A stretch of DNA of 64,000 nucleotides from Straminergon stramineum. Taxonomy: Eukaryota; Streptophyta; Bryopsida; Hypnales; Calliergonaceae. The position numbers and the translations under genes are program-made. The notes beneath the pieces are model-generated. The model saw nothing but the letters and a program-made list of their open reading frames with translations, searched no databases and was not told the DNA's origin. The stretch is taken from NCBI GenBank assembly GCA_963920665.1, contig OY987268.1:10728501-10792500 (forward strand). The letters are read 5' to 3'. Each line of letters begins with the position of its first letter. The first letter of the stretch is position 1. Positions 48,721-61,510 of this stretch are shown in pieces.

Positions 48721-49420
48721 AGAAAAATCGGGGTGAGGAAAAGACCCTTGAGATTGCTTGATACCTGCTTAAAACCTTGCTTAAAATTGAATCATGGCGA
48801 CTTAAAAAGAAATCATGGTAGATGTTAAGGTGCTTTCGTTGGCTTCTTGAACCATCATTGCTACAAAGAAACAATGGAAGAAGTTGAAGTGGTGCGCAGG
48901 TTTTGAGGTGCCAAGCTAAAGTGGCTTGTTCAATTTTGCCAGCAACCGGGAGGTAGGTTTAGGAGCATGGCAAAGTCCAAGAGCATTTGGCATGTCTTGA
49001 ATTTTGAAGTGTATGAGGATGAGTGTTGGTTATAGTACTCTTGTTGTACGGATTGTACTGTTGCTTACAATTGGAGTGTTTTCAACATGGCTTTGCAAGA
49101 TTAGACCAATAGTTTGGGAAGGCTTGGAAAATTGTCCGATTTACATGTATCATTGGATGTAGAGTATGCTCCATTGATAAAGAAGGGTATTGCATTGCAT
49201 TTATAATGTAGCGCAATGGAATTTGCTGCCAAATGTGTTGAGGGTTGCAAGAATGAAGACTTGTGGACCGATGGAAAAATTTATCCTCTAAATTTGTTGA
49301 CAGGTGAGTCATTGTGGTTTAGAAACCTCAAGGGCTATACATAAAAAGGAAAGCAAGGGGTCATTTGGAATTTGTTGGAACCGATTGAGGTATGTAAATA
49401 GAGAGTTGGTATGCTATGTT
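48721..49420 (+). pseudogene. Possible decayed coding fragment, family not recognised
   Basis: A plus-strand frame over about 49000-49400 can be read with few stops, giving pieces such as FEVYEDECWL, NWSVFNMALQD, ECCKNEDLWTDGKIYPLN-like text and LLTGESLWFRNLKGYT. The residue composition looks protein-like rather than random. I cannot name a family. Confidence 0.25.
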
Positions 49421-49709
49421 TGTATAAATAATATGGACCTAGCCTAGGCCACTACACTAAATCCAGCCAAACTGGCGAGCTTTAGAATTACCCTACTTGT
49501 TAAGGTCAGGTGGGATTAGCTAAAATGAGTATGCTCCAAGTACGCTTGAGTGCTGAATTTTCATTGGCTAATAGGGAACCTCAATTGGAGGGATTGCCAA
49601 GTCAGTGAGTCACAATGGCCCATGCCAACTCAAAATGCATTCTTGAATGCTCTTAATAGTAAGCAACATTTGTAAGAAAGGGCCCTTTCCTCACCCCAAT
49701 TTTCCTCTA

Positions 49710-50292
49710 ATGTCTTAATCCCAAGTATGAATTCAAAATTTCCACATTTTATCACTAGTGTGGGTGGTAAACAATAAGCTCCAAGATTTTTTTAGAAGTA
49801 AGAAAAAAAGGCAATTCATATGGGGAGCTTAATAACCTTAGTTTGTCTTGACTAAGGTAGATTGGCTAGCACTAGGTATCATTAGGTAGGCCTTGTAGTC
49901 TTTTTCACCAAAGAGGTACTAACGAGGAATAAAGGTAAAAATATACCCCCTATTTTGAAATTTGGATTGGTTAAATTTGTAATTTATGACCTTATTGCAC
50001 TACTTTAGGATCTATGATTTGATTCCAAATAAGAATTGGAAATTTCCAAAATTGATCACCAAGAAGTAAATAATAAGTCCTTGCTTTTTTCTCTTAGGTG
50101 AAATGACCATAAGACAACATGAGTTCTACACTCTTCATTTTGATTAGTGTGGTCCACACTAAATAGATATCATTACAACACTAAAGATATTTTTGTTTAA
50201 TGTTACTCCCATGATTTAAGAAACTCATACTATTAATTGATTGTGTTTTGCTTTTTTACTTTGAGTAGTGTTAACTTACAATTACATATATT
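49710..50292. repeat. Dispersed repeat R, copy 2 (partner 7030-7701)
   Basis: See shared blocks listed for 7030-7701. This copy lacks about 90 bp. It is followed by unrelated sequence where copy 1 meets the MITE. Confidence 0.7.
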
Positions 50293-50295
50293 AGG

Positions 50296-51010
50296 ATGAT
50301 CACCCATTTCCAACTACTTCAGTAATTTCGCGTACTTGCGTGATGGGGAAGGTTGAGGAAATTTTTTTCCTATGTAGAGGAATAGATTTCAAGAGGATTT
50401 CATAATATTTTACATTTTTTTTCCTAAGAAACAAAATTACCATGAATTAATTTTATTTTCATCATGATTTTGTTTCCACCATTCTTGATATGTAGGCAAA
50501 CCTATTTCCACCCATAGGCTGGTTAGAAAACCAATATAAGTGATTGTTGTGGCTTTCAATGTAAGGTAGTGTATTCATAAGCCATCCATTTAAGGGATGT
50601 TGGAACTTTTCGATGGTTTTTAGATGCCCAAAAATATTTTTCCTTATTTTTCACTTGAAGAAAAATTAATAAAAAATCTAACACAAGTGGTTTCATGTTT
50701 TTTGGAGCACTTATGAATTACTTCTGAATTTTCAAAGAATTATGTGGTAGGCACCTATTTTTGATCATAGGCCTTGTAGAACCCACACACATGGAATTTG
50801 TAAAAAGATAAGGGAGGCAACCCATTTCCAATCACTTAAGTGGTTACACCTATTTATAGGGCTAGTTTCTTGAGGGGGGGGGGGGGGGGATTTTCCAATG
50901 TGCCAAAATAGACTGATTGGAAAGGTTTCCATAATTTTCCAGATTTTTATTTTTCAAAACATGATTACTATGAATTTTGGAGTGGAAGATTTCGTTTTTC
51001 CCACTCTAGT
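50296..51010. repeat. Diverged direct repeat of about 520 bp spacing, with a poly-G run
   Basis: CCCATTTCCAA(C/T) starts both units (50304 and 50821). Each continues through a G-rich stretch, AAACA(A/T)(A/G)ATTAC..ATGAATT, a TTTCCAC/TTTCCCAC word and TGTAG..CC. Sixteen consecutive G lie at 50874-50889. Part of unit 1 (50640-50740) also resembles 61820-61930. Confidence 0.55.
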
Positions 51011-51558
51011 CATGTAGACCTTTGTGTTTCCTACAAAGGTTGGTTGCAAAATCCACCAAGGACGGAGAGTGTTGTAAAACAATTACAATGTGCCACAACT
51101 ACACGGGGAACTATATACCTTGGCTTTGAAATAGACCCTCTCTGGCTCTTATTCCATTCATTGGCAAAGTATGAAACAATTCCTGACAAATCATAATAAT
51201 GCTCTTACATTGTTGGTAGTCTATTTTAGGACCACTTAACTTCCATTTCAAAGGTATCTACTGGGCTATCTGAAGAAGATGGTTGCAATGACCACATACT
51301 ACTATACATGTTATGAATCAACCCTTTTTTTTGGCACCATGTGACCAGATTTGCACCATTCCAACATAATTGTCTACTTTTCGCCAAAAAAAAGTAATCT
51401 TTTTTTGCCAAATTTTTTCCATTTTTATTTAAAATGTGGATGAATTCACCAAATTTGGATGAAAAAGTGCATGAATATGATTGAAAAGTATTTTTTGGTC
51501 CAAAAGATGGATGAATGTAGAAATACAATACTTCACCAAATTTTTACTGATTGCCACC
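51011..51558. other. No recognised feature
   Basis: AT-rich. A minus-strand frame of 100 codons at 51528-51226 has no domain. Confidence 0.35.
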
Positions 51559-53160
51559 TGTGAGCCCCTATTTCGTCACCAGGGACTCACTTATGTTTTT
51601 TTAATTTTTTTGTGAAAATAAGTGTGGAAAATAGTACAAAAAACCCAAAAAAGAGTGTAAAACCAAAATAGGTGTGTTACATGCCAATATAGTATTTGAT
51701 CATATTTTGAGAGTTTTTACTAATTAGATTCAAATTTCACTTGTAAATAGGTTAGAACCTAACCAATCGTGGTAATTACGAGTTATGAGCATACTAGGCT
51801 CAAAATCCCACATAGAAAGGACATCGCTTGGCTAATATTGGTTGAGGGAACCCTGGTGAGGCACATAGGTTAGTTCCCGGAGATAGGTTCCAGTTTCCCC
51901 ATTTCATCGACGAAATAGCGGAATCCCAATTATTGGCTTGCAGATGTTGAAAATACCAAGAGGGGACCATGGAGGAATCTTTGGTCCAAGGAAGGTGACT
52001 TAAGGTTAAAACCATGTCCAGGAAACAACGGTGAAATCGGTTTGCCAAGATTCCCACCGATGTGGAAGATTCCCTAGCCATCGATAATTAAATAAGGGGG
52101 TGGATTTTGTTCCCCTAGGCCGATGTGTAGAGTAAAAATATGAGCCTACACATGTGTTGTGGGATTCCATGGGAGGTTCCACAAAAAGTTTCGGAATTTT
52201 CTGATAGTCAGAAGATGCCTTTCCGGACGGTCAACTACCCAAACCTACGATGAGAAATTCCTAAAAATTCTCCAGGTGGTGGTAAAATCTCACTAAAAAT
52301 TAGGATAGCTTCTTTTATGTTAATAAGACGCTCCAACAAGTTTCAAGACATTCCGATAGTCAGAAGAACCCGAACTTGCAAGATTCCTCAACAATTGACA
52401 AAATTTAAAGATTACGGTGGAGTTGACCAATGGATCGGGAGCATACAAAAGCGGAATGGGGTCAAAGATAGGTCTTTTCTTACTCCCCCACACCTACTTA
52501 AGAGCCTAGGCTAGTTACTTTTTTCAAAAAAATCAAACTCCAAAAGTTGGGTTTTTAACCCTTTTGGATGTTAAGTTAGCGTTAGGTTTCGTTGAAATTT
52601 TGAAGTTAGAAAAAGGGGTGGGGGGTTTTCTCAGACTAAAAATGGCCTTCTAAAGCTAATGGTGCAATTCGTTTGTGATTTGGAGTTAATCTCCAAAAGT
52701 TAGAAATTGGACCAGCGTAGAAAGTCAAAATTGGTAAATTAGGGTGAAAATCCTAATTGATAAGATTACCATGTTGAAATGAGAGGAGGTGGGTGCCCTT
52801 GAAAGAGTATATAAGGGCACTCATTCTTCTCTCAAATCACCCCTTCTAGCCATTATTTTGGCTTTGTAAACACGTTGGTCCATTAATTGTGGACTTTTGG
52901 CATTTTTGAGCCAAAGTTGTAAACATGGTGTTTTTGGAGCATTTCAAGCTCCTTTTGTTGCTATTTTGTAAGCCTTGAAGGACATTGGGGTCCCTTCAAG
53001 TCTTATGTGTTGTCTTTGTATTTGTTTTTGAAGATTTTGGTTGAAATTTGGTAGTATTTTGGTTGTACTAACTCTTTCTTTAGTATATTTGTTGTTTATT
53101 CAAGTCCTTGTTTAGGACTTGAGTATTGTACACTAACTCTAGAGGATCCTTCCCTTATGA
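51559..53160 (+). mobile_element. LTR-like leader, copy 2 (about 1600 bp), non-coding
   Basis: Begins TGTGAGCCCC. TATA box GAGTATATAAGG (TATATAA at 52808). Colinear with 27765-29339. It is followed by CTGGCGATGCCGCTTAGGGA (53161-53180), placed like a primer-binding site; a TGGCGA start is seen in some plant Ty3-type elements. LTR status is inferred, because no second identical copy flanks an interior. Confidence 0.6.
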
Positions 53161-53303
53161 CTGGCGATGCCGCTTAGGGAAAACCTCTAGCTTGTTATGT
53201 TTATAATTTTTTTATTAATTTTTGTACTAACACTTTTGATTCATCTTCCTTTAAGTTCTTTTGTCAAAATCTTTGTGTGTGTTATTTTCCGTGCTTACTA
53301 TAA

Positions 53304-53505
53304 CACGGCGAAGCTTTGAATTTAGTTTGTAGAATTAGATAGAAATTTAGTGGGCTTTGAGGGAACATGGCGAAGCTTTGACTTTGGTTTTTAGAATGGG
53401 ATAGAAGTTTAGTAGGCTTTGGAGGAATACGGTGAAGCTTTGACTTTGGTTTTTAGAATGGGATAGAAGTTTAGTAGGCTTTGGAAGAATACGGCGAAGC
53501 TTTGA
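53304..53505. repeat. 62-bp tandem repeat, about 3.3 units
   Basis: GAAGCTTTGA recurs at 53310, 53372, 53434 and 53496, exactly 62 bp apart each time. Units 2 and 3 are nearly identical; unit 1 is more diverged. Confidence 0.9.
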
Positions 53506-53861
53506 ACTTTAGAGTCCTAAAATTTTCTCTCAAAAACAAGATTGTAGAAGTTCATCAAATTAGCATAGAAAAACAAAAACAAAATCTCATCACATTCTCT
53601 TTCTCACAAATCTTTTAGTTCCATAGAAGTTAGAGGGACTAATTTTCATAGAAGTAGAGGGACTAATTTTCATACAAGTAGAGGAACTAATTTTCATAGA
53701 AGTTCTTTGAAATAAAAACAAAACAAAACAAAATTTAAAAAACAAAACAAAAAACCAACCAAAACCAAACGGCCTGCCAAGGCCAGGGAAGCCCCAGTCC
53801 AGGCAGCAGCAGGAGCCCCCCTGACCAGGCAGGGAGCCCCGCCAGGTGGCAGGCAGGGAGC

Positions 53862-53955
53862 CCCCGGCTCAGGCAGGAGCCCCCGGTTGGAGCTCCGGTT
53901 GGGAGCCCCCGGTTGGGAGCCCCCGGTTGGGAGCCCTGCCAGGCAGGAGCCCCGC
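53862..53955. repeat. GC-rich 14-bp minisatellite within a 240-bp GC island
   Basis: Unit AGCCCCCGGTTGGG, three good copies and one variant, inside a GC-rich stretch (53770-54005) with further CAGGCAGGAGCCCC words. Both strands are open here, so the open frames are a consequence of composition. Confidence 0.85.
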
Positions 53956-54960
53956 GTGACAGCCCTGCCTGCAGGCTGCAGCAGAGGCCAGGGGAGGAAT
54001 TGATCCCCTCCCTTATCAAGAAAATTGAGGGTCTCTTTTGCATTTTTTTGTTGCATTTTTTTTAGGAACTAAGATAGAGAGATAGACTTAATCTAGGGGA
54101 AATAGAAGAGAGGAAGAATAGAGAGGGACCAAACCAAAACCAAACAATTTTCAAGTAGAATTAAAATAGGTTAGTCATAGGAATAGGTTGAGAAGGAAAA
54201 CTATCATAGTTTGGAGAAAAATAGCAACCAATACTAATCTCACCACTCTTTCTCTCTTAGAAGTGAAGCAAGTGCACAACAAGATTAGAAGTCACAAACT
54301 CAAAGTTGCATGATAGAATGAAGAAGGAGTACAAAAGCTTGAGTTTAGATAGAAATTAGATAGAAATCAAGAAAATCTTAAAGAATCGATTAGAACCATA
54401 GAAAATAGGATAGATTAGAAAGTTGCCTTGAATTAGTGAAATCTTATCAAAACCCATATCTTTCCAAGTCAACTTGTAGAATAGAATAAGTTTAAATAGC
54501 GAGAAGGGATAGAAAAATCTCCGTTAGTCATATTCCGCCAACTTGTAATTAAAATCCATTCTTCAAGCTGTAAGCAAAAAAATGGCAAATGAAGGAGAAT
54601 TCGATGATCTATACAACAACGTGCCAAATAACTTCCAAGACGGGGTAAGTTATTAAATAATTTAAATCTTATTAATTTTCAAAGTATGTCAATTAATACA
54701 ATTCTAGTAGAAAAGCCCTATGTTGTTTAGGACTAATCTTTGTGAATTTGGTTGTTTCCAATAAGTTGTTTTTTTCTTAGGATTTAGGAAAGAGTCCATT
54801 GCTTGGAAGGCTAAGTGGACAATGCTTAGACACCCGTTAGTAAATAAAATTAAGACAACATAAAAAGAACCTGTTGTGAAAGTTGTTTACCATGGGTGGG
54901 TAAATAAACACTCACACCACCCTAGCACTTTCTCAAAAAGTAAAAAAAAAGGGTTGGGCT

Positions 54961-55102
54961 ATGATCATCATATACTTTCAATGTTCACGTACCAGACACT
55001 TCCGCTGCTTCTACTGTCCCTGCTCTACATGAGCTGTCACTTACACTCCAGCTGATTGGAAATTCAGCAACCTGCGAGAATGGGGAAATGGGTGATCTCC
55101 TT
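54961..55102. other. Short junction between the LTR-type element and duplication copy 2
   Basis: About 140 bp of sequence with no partner in the window. Confidence 0.4.
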
Positions 55103-58100
55103 TTACAAGCCAGGGTTGAGATTTTTCACTTCCAGGTCCCATGTGCACCATGCTCCGGTCCAGTCAGCATGCCACCTGTCATTCACATGCACATGTGCCA
55201 CGACCTGAGCTCTTCTTTCCATCCTCTTCCCGAGAAACCGTCGTCATTCGCGATTCCTCCTCCATTCAGCCGGCCTTCACCTTCGTTCTCTCAGCGTCTG
55301 CTCCACCTGCCCTGTTTCCCTACGCCAACTTCTCGTCACCCCAGATCCCAGTCGCGGCATGGTACTGGCTCGTCGATCCAGGTACTAGCTCTGTAAGTTA
55401 GCAATTATCCTCCCTCCCGCCCTTGACAGCCCTGTGTCTGGAATCATCATTCAGGACTTACTGCAGCTAGTGCTCTGAATATTAGGTTTCTGCAACCCCG
55501 TCTTCAACTGGCTTTTGGTTGTGACAACGGTCCATATAATAGATAGCTAGAAACTTTAGTTTGTACGAACGTCACCGGGAAGGTTTCATCGTCTGTGGAA
55601 TTTGAAGAGTAATGGTCCTAAGCCGGTAACGAATCTGCAGCCAACGGTTAGTTACTGATGCATTCCGCGGGCCTGGTGATTGCAGAAACTTACTCGGCCT
55701 TCGAGATCATCTTCAATTGGGGTGGAAGAATGTGGTTTCTGAGCACAGAGGGAGCCTCGAGACAGTCAAGGTTAGTGTAACTCTCCTCTCGGATAGATAA
55801 TGCTGCTATATGGTATGAAAGTGACCACATGAAAGTGGCATCATGTCTGTGAGGAATCGATCTGTGCCTTCGTACGTGCAGACCTAGTTTTAGTGTTATG
55901 TTTTCCAAGTTGACGTGTGTGTAATACAGTTTTTTAAATCCTCAGTTGCTGGGGCGAATCAATCATGAATGTGTGACAATGTGTTGTTGAAAGTAGAAAA
56001 CCGTTTGGTTCGTATGCAGAGTAGACGCACTCGTCTGCTAAATATTCTCTTCCTTAAGTGGGCAGCTAGTTGTACCGTTAATGAGCCCGGACGACAGTAA
56101 ACCCTGATTCGTTGTTTGACTGAGTGTCTTGTTGAAATGCCAACCGACTGGAATGAGGTGTTGTAACAAAGACAGTATTCATGTGCGTGTGCGTATGCGT
56201 GTGCGCACATGAGGAAGCAGGAATCCTGAAACGGTGGTGTCGTGAAATTAGTTCCATTTCACCAAGTCCAAATATCAGTTTTCTCGGTTCAATAGAACTG
56301 GAGTTGCTTGCAATATTAAGCGATGGAATCATGTGGTCATCTTTGTTAAAACGAAAGGTTACGGCAAACTTGTGCCGACTTCATTCGCTTCTTGAGAACT
56401 GACATGATGATTTCTGCAAGTACTTGCAGAAAATTTTCTGTAGCATGAAACATGTAGTTCAAACACTGGTTGAAGAAAAGGGGTAAAAAAGGACGCCTTT
56501 CTGATGACATCACTTGTCATCTCCATACTGTCAATTACTTAGAGACACCTAAGGTGTCATTGACAGTTCAAAATTTTTAACTAAGCAGAACCCTAGGAGT
56601 CTTGACACGATTGCCACACCAAGAATGAAATAGACGTGGTGTCATTTTTCGCCCTAATTCTTTTAGTGCAAGCTCCACCTTCCGAGAAGGATTTATAAGT
56701 TCATTATTCCATTCCCAAGCCTCCTTGGTTTGAACGGATCTGGAAGCCTGAAACTACAACGAAACCAGAATGTAAACCTCATATTCTTTGAAATGGTGAA
56801 TTGCAGTGAAGCTGGTGCAGTTTTAGTTGCCGGGCAGAAACCTCGGATCTATACCATTCAAGTCCCGAAAGTTGTACAAAATAAGACTTGTTTTATTTTC
56901 ATCTCAGGCTTCTGATTGACCGACACTGCGGCAATTTCAGTGAAATCCGCCAAATCTCCAACATGATGGATTGTTCGAGTGAAAGGTAATAGTCTGAGCT
57001 AGAGTCACTTGACTATCGGCCATTTGGGAATCCCCTTGGTTTCGGTCCGTGTGAGACGACTGCAGCCTGGACTGCAGTCATTTATTATGAAGTAGCGGCA
57101 GCTAGCTGTATTACAGTTCCAGTTCTAACCGGCAAAAAGTAGGAATATTGAGGCGTTTTGTACTTGGACGAAGCTCTTGCAAATAAGGGTTGTAACGATG
57201 TGCTCGTACGTTTGTAGAGATGTAGGCTTCAATTCATATATATTTCAAGCTTTGGGGAGGCTGCGGATATTGCACACGGGAGTTTCGGGGCGAGCGGTCG
57301 TCCAGCGTGCCTTGATTCTGTCCTGTGTGCTCTCCGTGAGTTTGGGCTTCGACTGAATTTTAAGACTCTCTTCGTCCTTGAAGGAAAATATTTGATAGCA
57401 GCAATAACTAAATAAACGAGTTTCAGTAAGACCCGGTTTTTTGGCAGAGAAGATCCACAGAAGTCTCAAATAGTTGATATAACACTCAGATTGAATCATT
57501 CTCTTAAGTAAACCGTGCATGCCACTTAGCAAGTCAGAGACTCCGAGTAACCACTGGTCAGATGACTGCAGTAACTCTGGAAGTGTCTGACTGTTTCCTG
57601 CAGACCAGAGCTTAGGTTGAATTATTCTTTTGAACCGTGCATGCCACTTAGCAAGTCTGAGACTGAGAGTGGCCACTGGCCAGATGACTTCAGTAACTGT
57701 GAAAGATTTTGGATGTTTCCTAGAGACCTTCCCAGAAACACAGGTAGCTCATATTGACTGCCCAGTGTGCAAAAGGTGCACAGTGAGTACATGGTCCCAC
57801 CTAAGTACCCATGCCATATTCCGTATACTTTTTCAGACAGGGCATTCAATAATGGCTGGCTGTGAAAAAAATCTGCTTGGAGACAACGAGAGTAGTGGAC
57901 AGCATGATGATCGGTAGTATGGGTTGCAGTTTCTCTTTGAGAGTTAATTCAGTTTCTAGCTGTTCCAGTTCGAAACTCGCGCAGTACATGAGGTATGTTC
58001 CAAACTACTTTCCAGATGGCTACCGGCATCACAATCGTCATATCACAGTCATGAGTCGTCCTACTAATTTGGGTATAGGGGTTCCCGTCTGGAACCTCAG

Positions 58101-60735
58101 ATCTCAACTAGGCATAGTGTGGAAGGTTCAAAGTTAGAAATTAGTCGACGTTCAAGTGCCCAGAGCTCTGAATCTAGGACGTTTTCAGTCGGCTAAACCC
58201 ATGCATGAAACTGGACGCCAGTTTTACTGCAATCCAGCATATATGTTAACGAACAGGGGGTTTATATTCTCTCTGGTTTCATTGTTGTTTCAGTCCCGTT
58301 GAAACGAAGCAGCGCAAGGAGGAAATGACCTTTTACAAATCATTTAGAGATGTGGTGCATTGAAATTCATGTTTAGTGCTACAGTAGATTTTCTGCAAGT
58401 ACTTGCAGGTAGAACCACGTCAGTTATTAAGAACCGGAAGTGGTCGATAATTAATGCCGTTTGAAGAGGGGGTACTATCTGTTAACTGACTGGTCTCATA
58501 ACTAACTCATTCACCTGGTTTATCATTTCCTCTTGAAGCAACAATTCTATGATTGCACTATTTTATGAATGATCTACTTGGTGGTTGGTGCAGCAGACAG
58601 AGTACGTCTTGGATTCCCAACATTTGCATTAATGGGAATTTCCAACACCAGGGGTATGTGACTGGATGATTGGATGAGGTTATCGCAACGAGCGGAATGA
58701 GACATTTTGAAGAAGTAGAGAGGGGCTTGGGAACTTGAGGTTGGTGAAGTTTCCTGTGGCAGATCTTTGTCGATATATATGTGGTAGTTTTGCCCCGAAT
58801 TCCAACCTTCTGGAAACACGTAGGTACGTTTCCTTCATGATTACTGAATTACATGAGTGTTTGATATCTTCTAGTCTCTTCTTCCATAAGTCAAGATTCT
58901 GTTGGATTCAGAGTTTACTTAGCAAAAGAATTCCGACTAATGTATATTTATGCGCGAATCCAGGTCAAGCTAGTCACTTGTTCTGAAATTTGAAACTGCT
59001 AGCTGACTAGCGTTGAGTGCGTCTCACAATCTGACTAGCGATTAAAGCCACCTAGTCTGTGTCTCAACAATCAAAGGATTCGCATGGTGCCAAGACATTT
59101 GTTTGAGTATTTCTAAGTGATAAGGCACCGGTCGTCATCTTGTTGTCTGGGGTAGCTTAATTCGTATGGGAATTCCCTCTGTACTGTTACAACTTGCACT
59201 TTATCAGTCAAGTCGAAGGAAGAATTAAGTTGGACGATTTTCGTACAATTGAGTAAAGGTTCACCTCGCATTTTCTGTCAGTCATTGTGTACACATCGAA
59301 GGCTAATCTGCAGGCACGATTGTAAATGCGCACTTCGTGATGCTAACTGCAAGTCTGAGTCCTTCGTACTTACAATTATGTTATAACTTACTCAGTACGT
59401 GGACTCACTTATTGGTAAGAGCAGATTTCGAGCTGGTAGAGATCTTTACTGCATTGATCATGCACAATAGAAGTGACCGTGAAATGTATACAGAGAGAGT
59501 ATGAAACTTTCAAGTGAAACTCAAACTTGACTGCAGTGCATGTGCCAGCTGTGCATTTCAATATGCAACAGCCAGTGTTTTTAGTGCACTTGTCTAGCTA
59601 GGAACTGAATCATCTGATTGGACAACTTCCATGTGTCCCGTTGAGAACATGCATGTGCATGCATGAGACTGAAATTTTGCATTAGCAGATTTGACTCCCA
59701 ACTGTCCCAAGGGTCTGACATAAAGTGTTAGAAAGGGTTGGGTGTAATTGATTTGTACTCCCGGTTTGGTCTCTTTTACATCTTGTGCTTGTTTACTTGA
59801 TTAAGTTGTGTTGCATTTGTTAACTTCACTATATGCTTCAACTGTGGCGCCATGTTGAATATTCTCTAAAGTTGGCCCCTCGCACATTTCGAGTTTAATT
59901 TGACAATTGTGGAAATACGTAGATCTAAACAAATTACAACGTTCTATATATGTATTCTCACAATGTGGTATAAACAGAACATTGGTAGAAAGGTCGAGTG
60001 AATTTAGTACTGCAATGTCACCCCCATGGATAACTCCAGAGTCCCAAGCGTTGAAATTTGAATAAGACACTGGCAGAGTCATTCATTTGTAGCTCTTTTG
60101 AGTAAAGTAATGTGGTTCTAAACGTCATTTAATTTATCCATTTACTAGTGTTATTCTTGCAATTGGGGTGTCGTTCTACTCCCATGGCCCCACCTTTCCA
60201 CTACTGTAATGTTAATTTTGTTCTCTTTGTGGATATTCACAACGTTCATTGGCACTTTTTGAGGTAGTTATCTTGAAACCTAATTCTATAGCATTAGTTT
60301 TGAGAGCTCCCTGCAGTTGAGTGTCACAAGTTTGGCTCCAGTCTGAATTGTTCTAATATGTGGAAATTGATCTTTGTGAAAATGATGTTGAAACTCTTAC
60401 TCCAACTGGTATTTATTGAGCATATATGCAGTAAGTATGAACGTGGAGAAATTGAGGATGCTATACGTATTAGGTGGCAGACGTCCTCCACTTAATTCTC
60501 CATGAAAGAAACACTCTGAGAGCACTGACTGCATTATTCTGTTGAAGTGTTGAACAATGCAATGAGCTACTATTCTTTTTCTTATTTTTCTTTTGTGGCA
60601 CAAGGATTCAATCGCAGGAGTAGCCAAAGAAACAATGACCAGCCCCGAGAGGTCAGCACCAGACCAGGACTTAAACACAGGGTTACAGGTGGTCCATTGG
60701 ACCTTACTCCCTTCCCTCACACACAGAGCACCAAT
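55103..60735. repeat. 5.6-kb duplication, copy 2 (partner 8020-13690)
   Basis: Same orientation as copy 1 and colinear. Copy-specific changes: a tandem duplication of about 120 bp at 57490-57700, insertions of about 110 bp near 58900-59040 and near 59110-59215, and a GT-rich tract at 56180-56208. It lacks the MITE at 12474-12691 and the 12885-13075 segment. Confidence 0.85.
57675..57917 (+). other. Open frame conserved with 10475-10723
   Basis: Reads VATGQMTSVTVKDFGCFLET..HIDCPVCKRC.. with conservative differences to copy 1 and no indels. In this copy the frame can be extended upstream to 57630. The opposite strand is open too. Coding status is doubtful. Confidence 0.2.
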
Positions 60736-60860
60736 TCTACTCCATTGTTTGTCAAATTGGGCGTAGATAGTGTCTACTAAAGGGAGAGGGCTTGCCAACT
60801 GTGTCAAGGGTCCTAACCCAAGTTTCTCTAACAGGCTGCAACGAGCTACATTTGGCTTAT
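60736..60860. repeat. Repeat A, copy 2 (related to 24145-24290)
   Basis: Directly follows the duplication. It shares ACTCCATTGTTTGT, GATAGTGTCTA and GCTGCAACGAGCTACA with the 24-kb copy. Confidence 0.65.
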
Positions 60861-60884
60861 TTTGGCTATTTATCCATACCTTAC

Positions 60885-61104
60885 CCCTTAAAGGACTGAT
60901 TGGTGACTGGAAATCCTCCTTTTGGGAATGGTGTGACATCATCTACTTTAAAAAAATAAAAAATATTTATTGGAAGTCATACTACTGTAAAAGACCTACC
61001 CTTTTCTCACAAAATTTCAAGGATGAATAGTCATAGTTTTGTCCTACAAGGAGAGATTCTTTGTCATCCATCAGATTCAAAATGTCCGCTTTGACGTTTA
61101 AGGG
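60885..61104 (-). mobile_element. TTAA-flanked MITE (family 2), 220 bp
   Basis: Starts CCCTTAAAGGAC after TTAC (60881-60884) and ends GTTTAAGGG before TTAA (61105-61108). Near-identical interior to 42418-42603 in the opposite orientation. The related segment at 23172-23200 reads CCATACC-TTAA-ATTAGG, where this locus has CCATACC-TTAC-[element]-TTAA-GTTAGG, so an apparent empty site supports the boundaries. Confidence 0.85.
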
Positions 61105-61108
61105 TTAA

Positions 61109-61510
61109 GTTAGGCCATTTTATTTTGTTTATTGCATTGAGATCTTCTAGACTGTGGCATCCCCAGTGGCATTCATAAAGCCCTGTGCAAAGAATAGTGC
61201 ACTAGCTTCTTTTTGTGGTGTTTGAACCTACGGTGTGAATGTTATGTTTTTTTGAGTTATTTCTAAATCTTTCATTATCCTAAATTATGGATTTTTTAGA
61301 CCATGCATCCTCAAACTTGTTCTTGGTATTGTTGGAAAACTCTTTGGAGGTAGTGGTGCACGGACTTTGTTTCTCGTATTTGGACTTACAATGTGAATTT
61401 GTAAATTGATTTTCTTATGAAATAATAAATTAGAAAATTATTTTTACTCTTAAATTGGTTGTGGGCTTATGGCAACTGTACAGGGCACACTAGTCAACCC
61501 AAAGTTGAAG
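61109..61510. repeat. Repeat B, two tandem diverged units (related to 22940-23370)
   Basis: Units at about 61125 and 61290, each with a GTGCA..CTTTGTTT block. The second ends ATGGCAACTGTACAGGGCAC with ACTAGTC following, as at 23150-23175. Confidence 0.65.

Larger units (their letters stand above)
53161..54960 (+). mobile_element. Interior of the second LTR-type element
   Basis: Holds a 62-bp tandem repeat (53304-53505), a GC-rich minisatellite (53862-53955) and a 24-codon frame at 54582-54656 (MANEGEFDDLYNNVPNNFQD..) that could be the start of a gag-like frame, running into a GTAAGT. The end block 54785-54900 matches 890-1050 and 31990-32120. No pol sequence. Confidence 0.5.

Noticed and set aside
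53694..54056. 120-codon proline/glycine-rich frame on the minus strand
   Set aside because: It comes from the GC-rich minisatellite; both strands are open and there is no domain.
60397..60942. 181-codon minus-strand frame
   Set aside because: It spans the end of the duplication, repeat A and the start of a MITE, and no domain is recognised. Copy 1 has frame-breaking differences.
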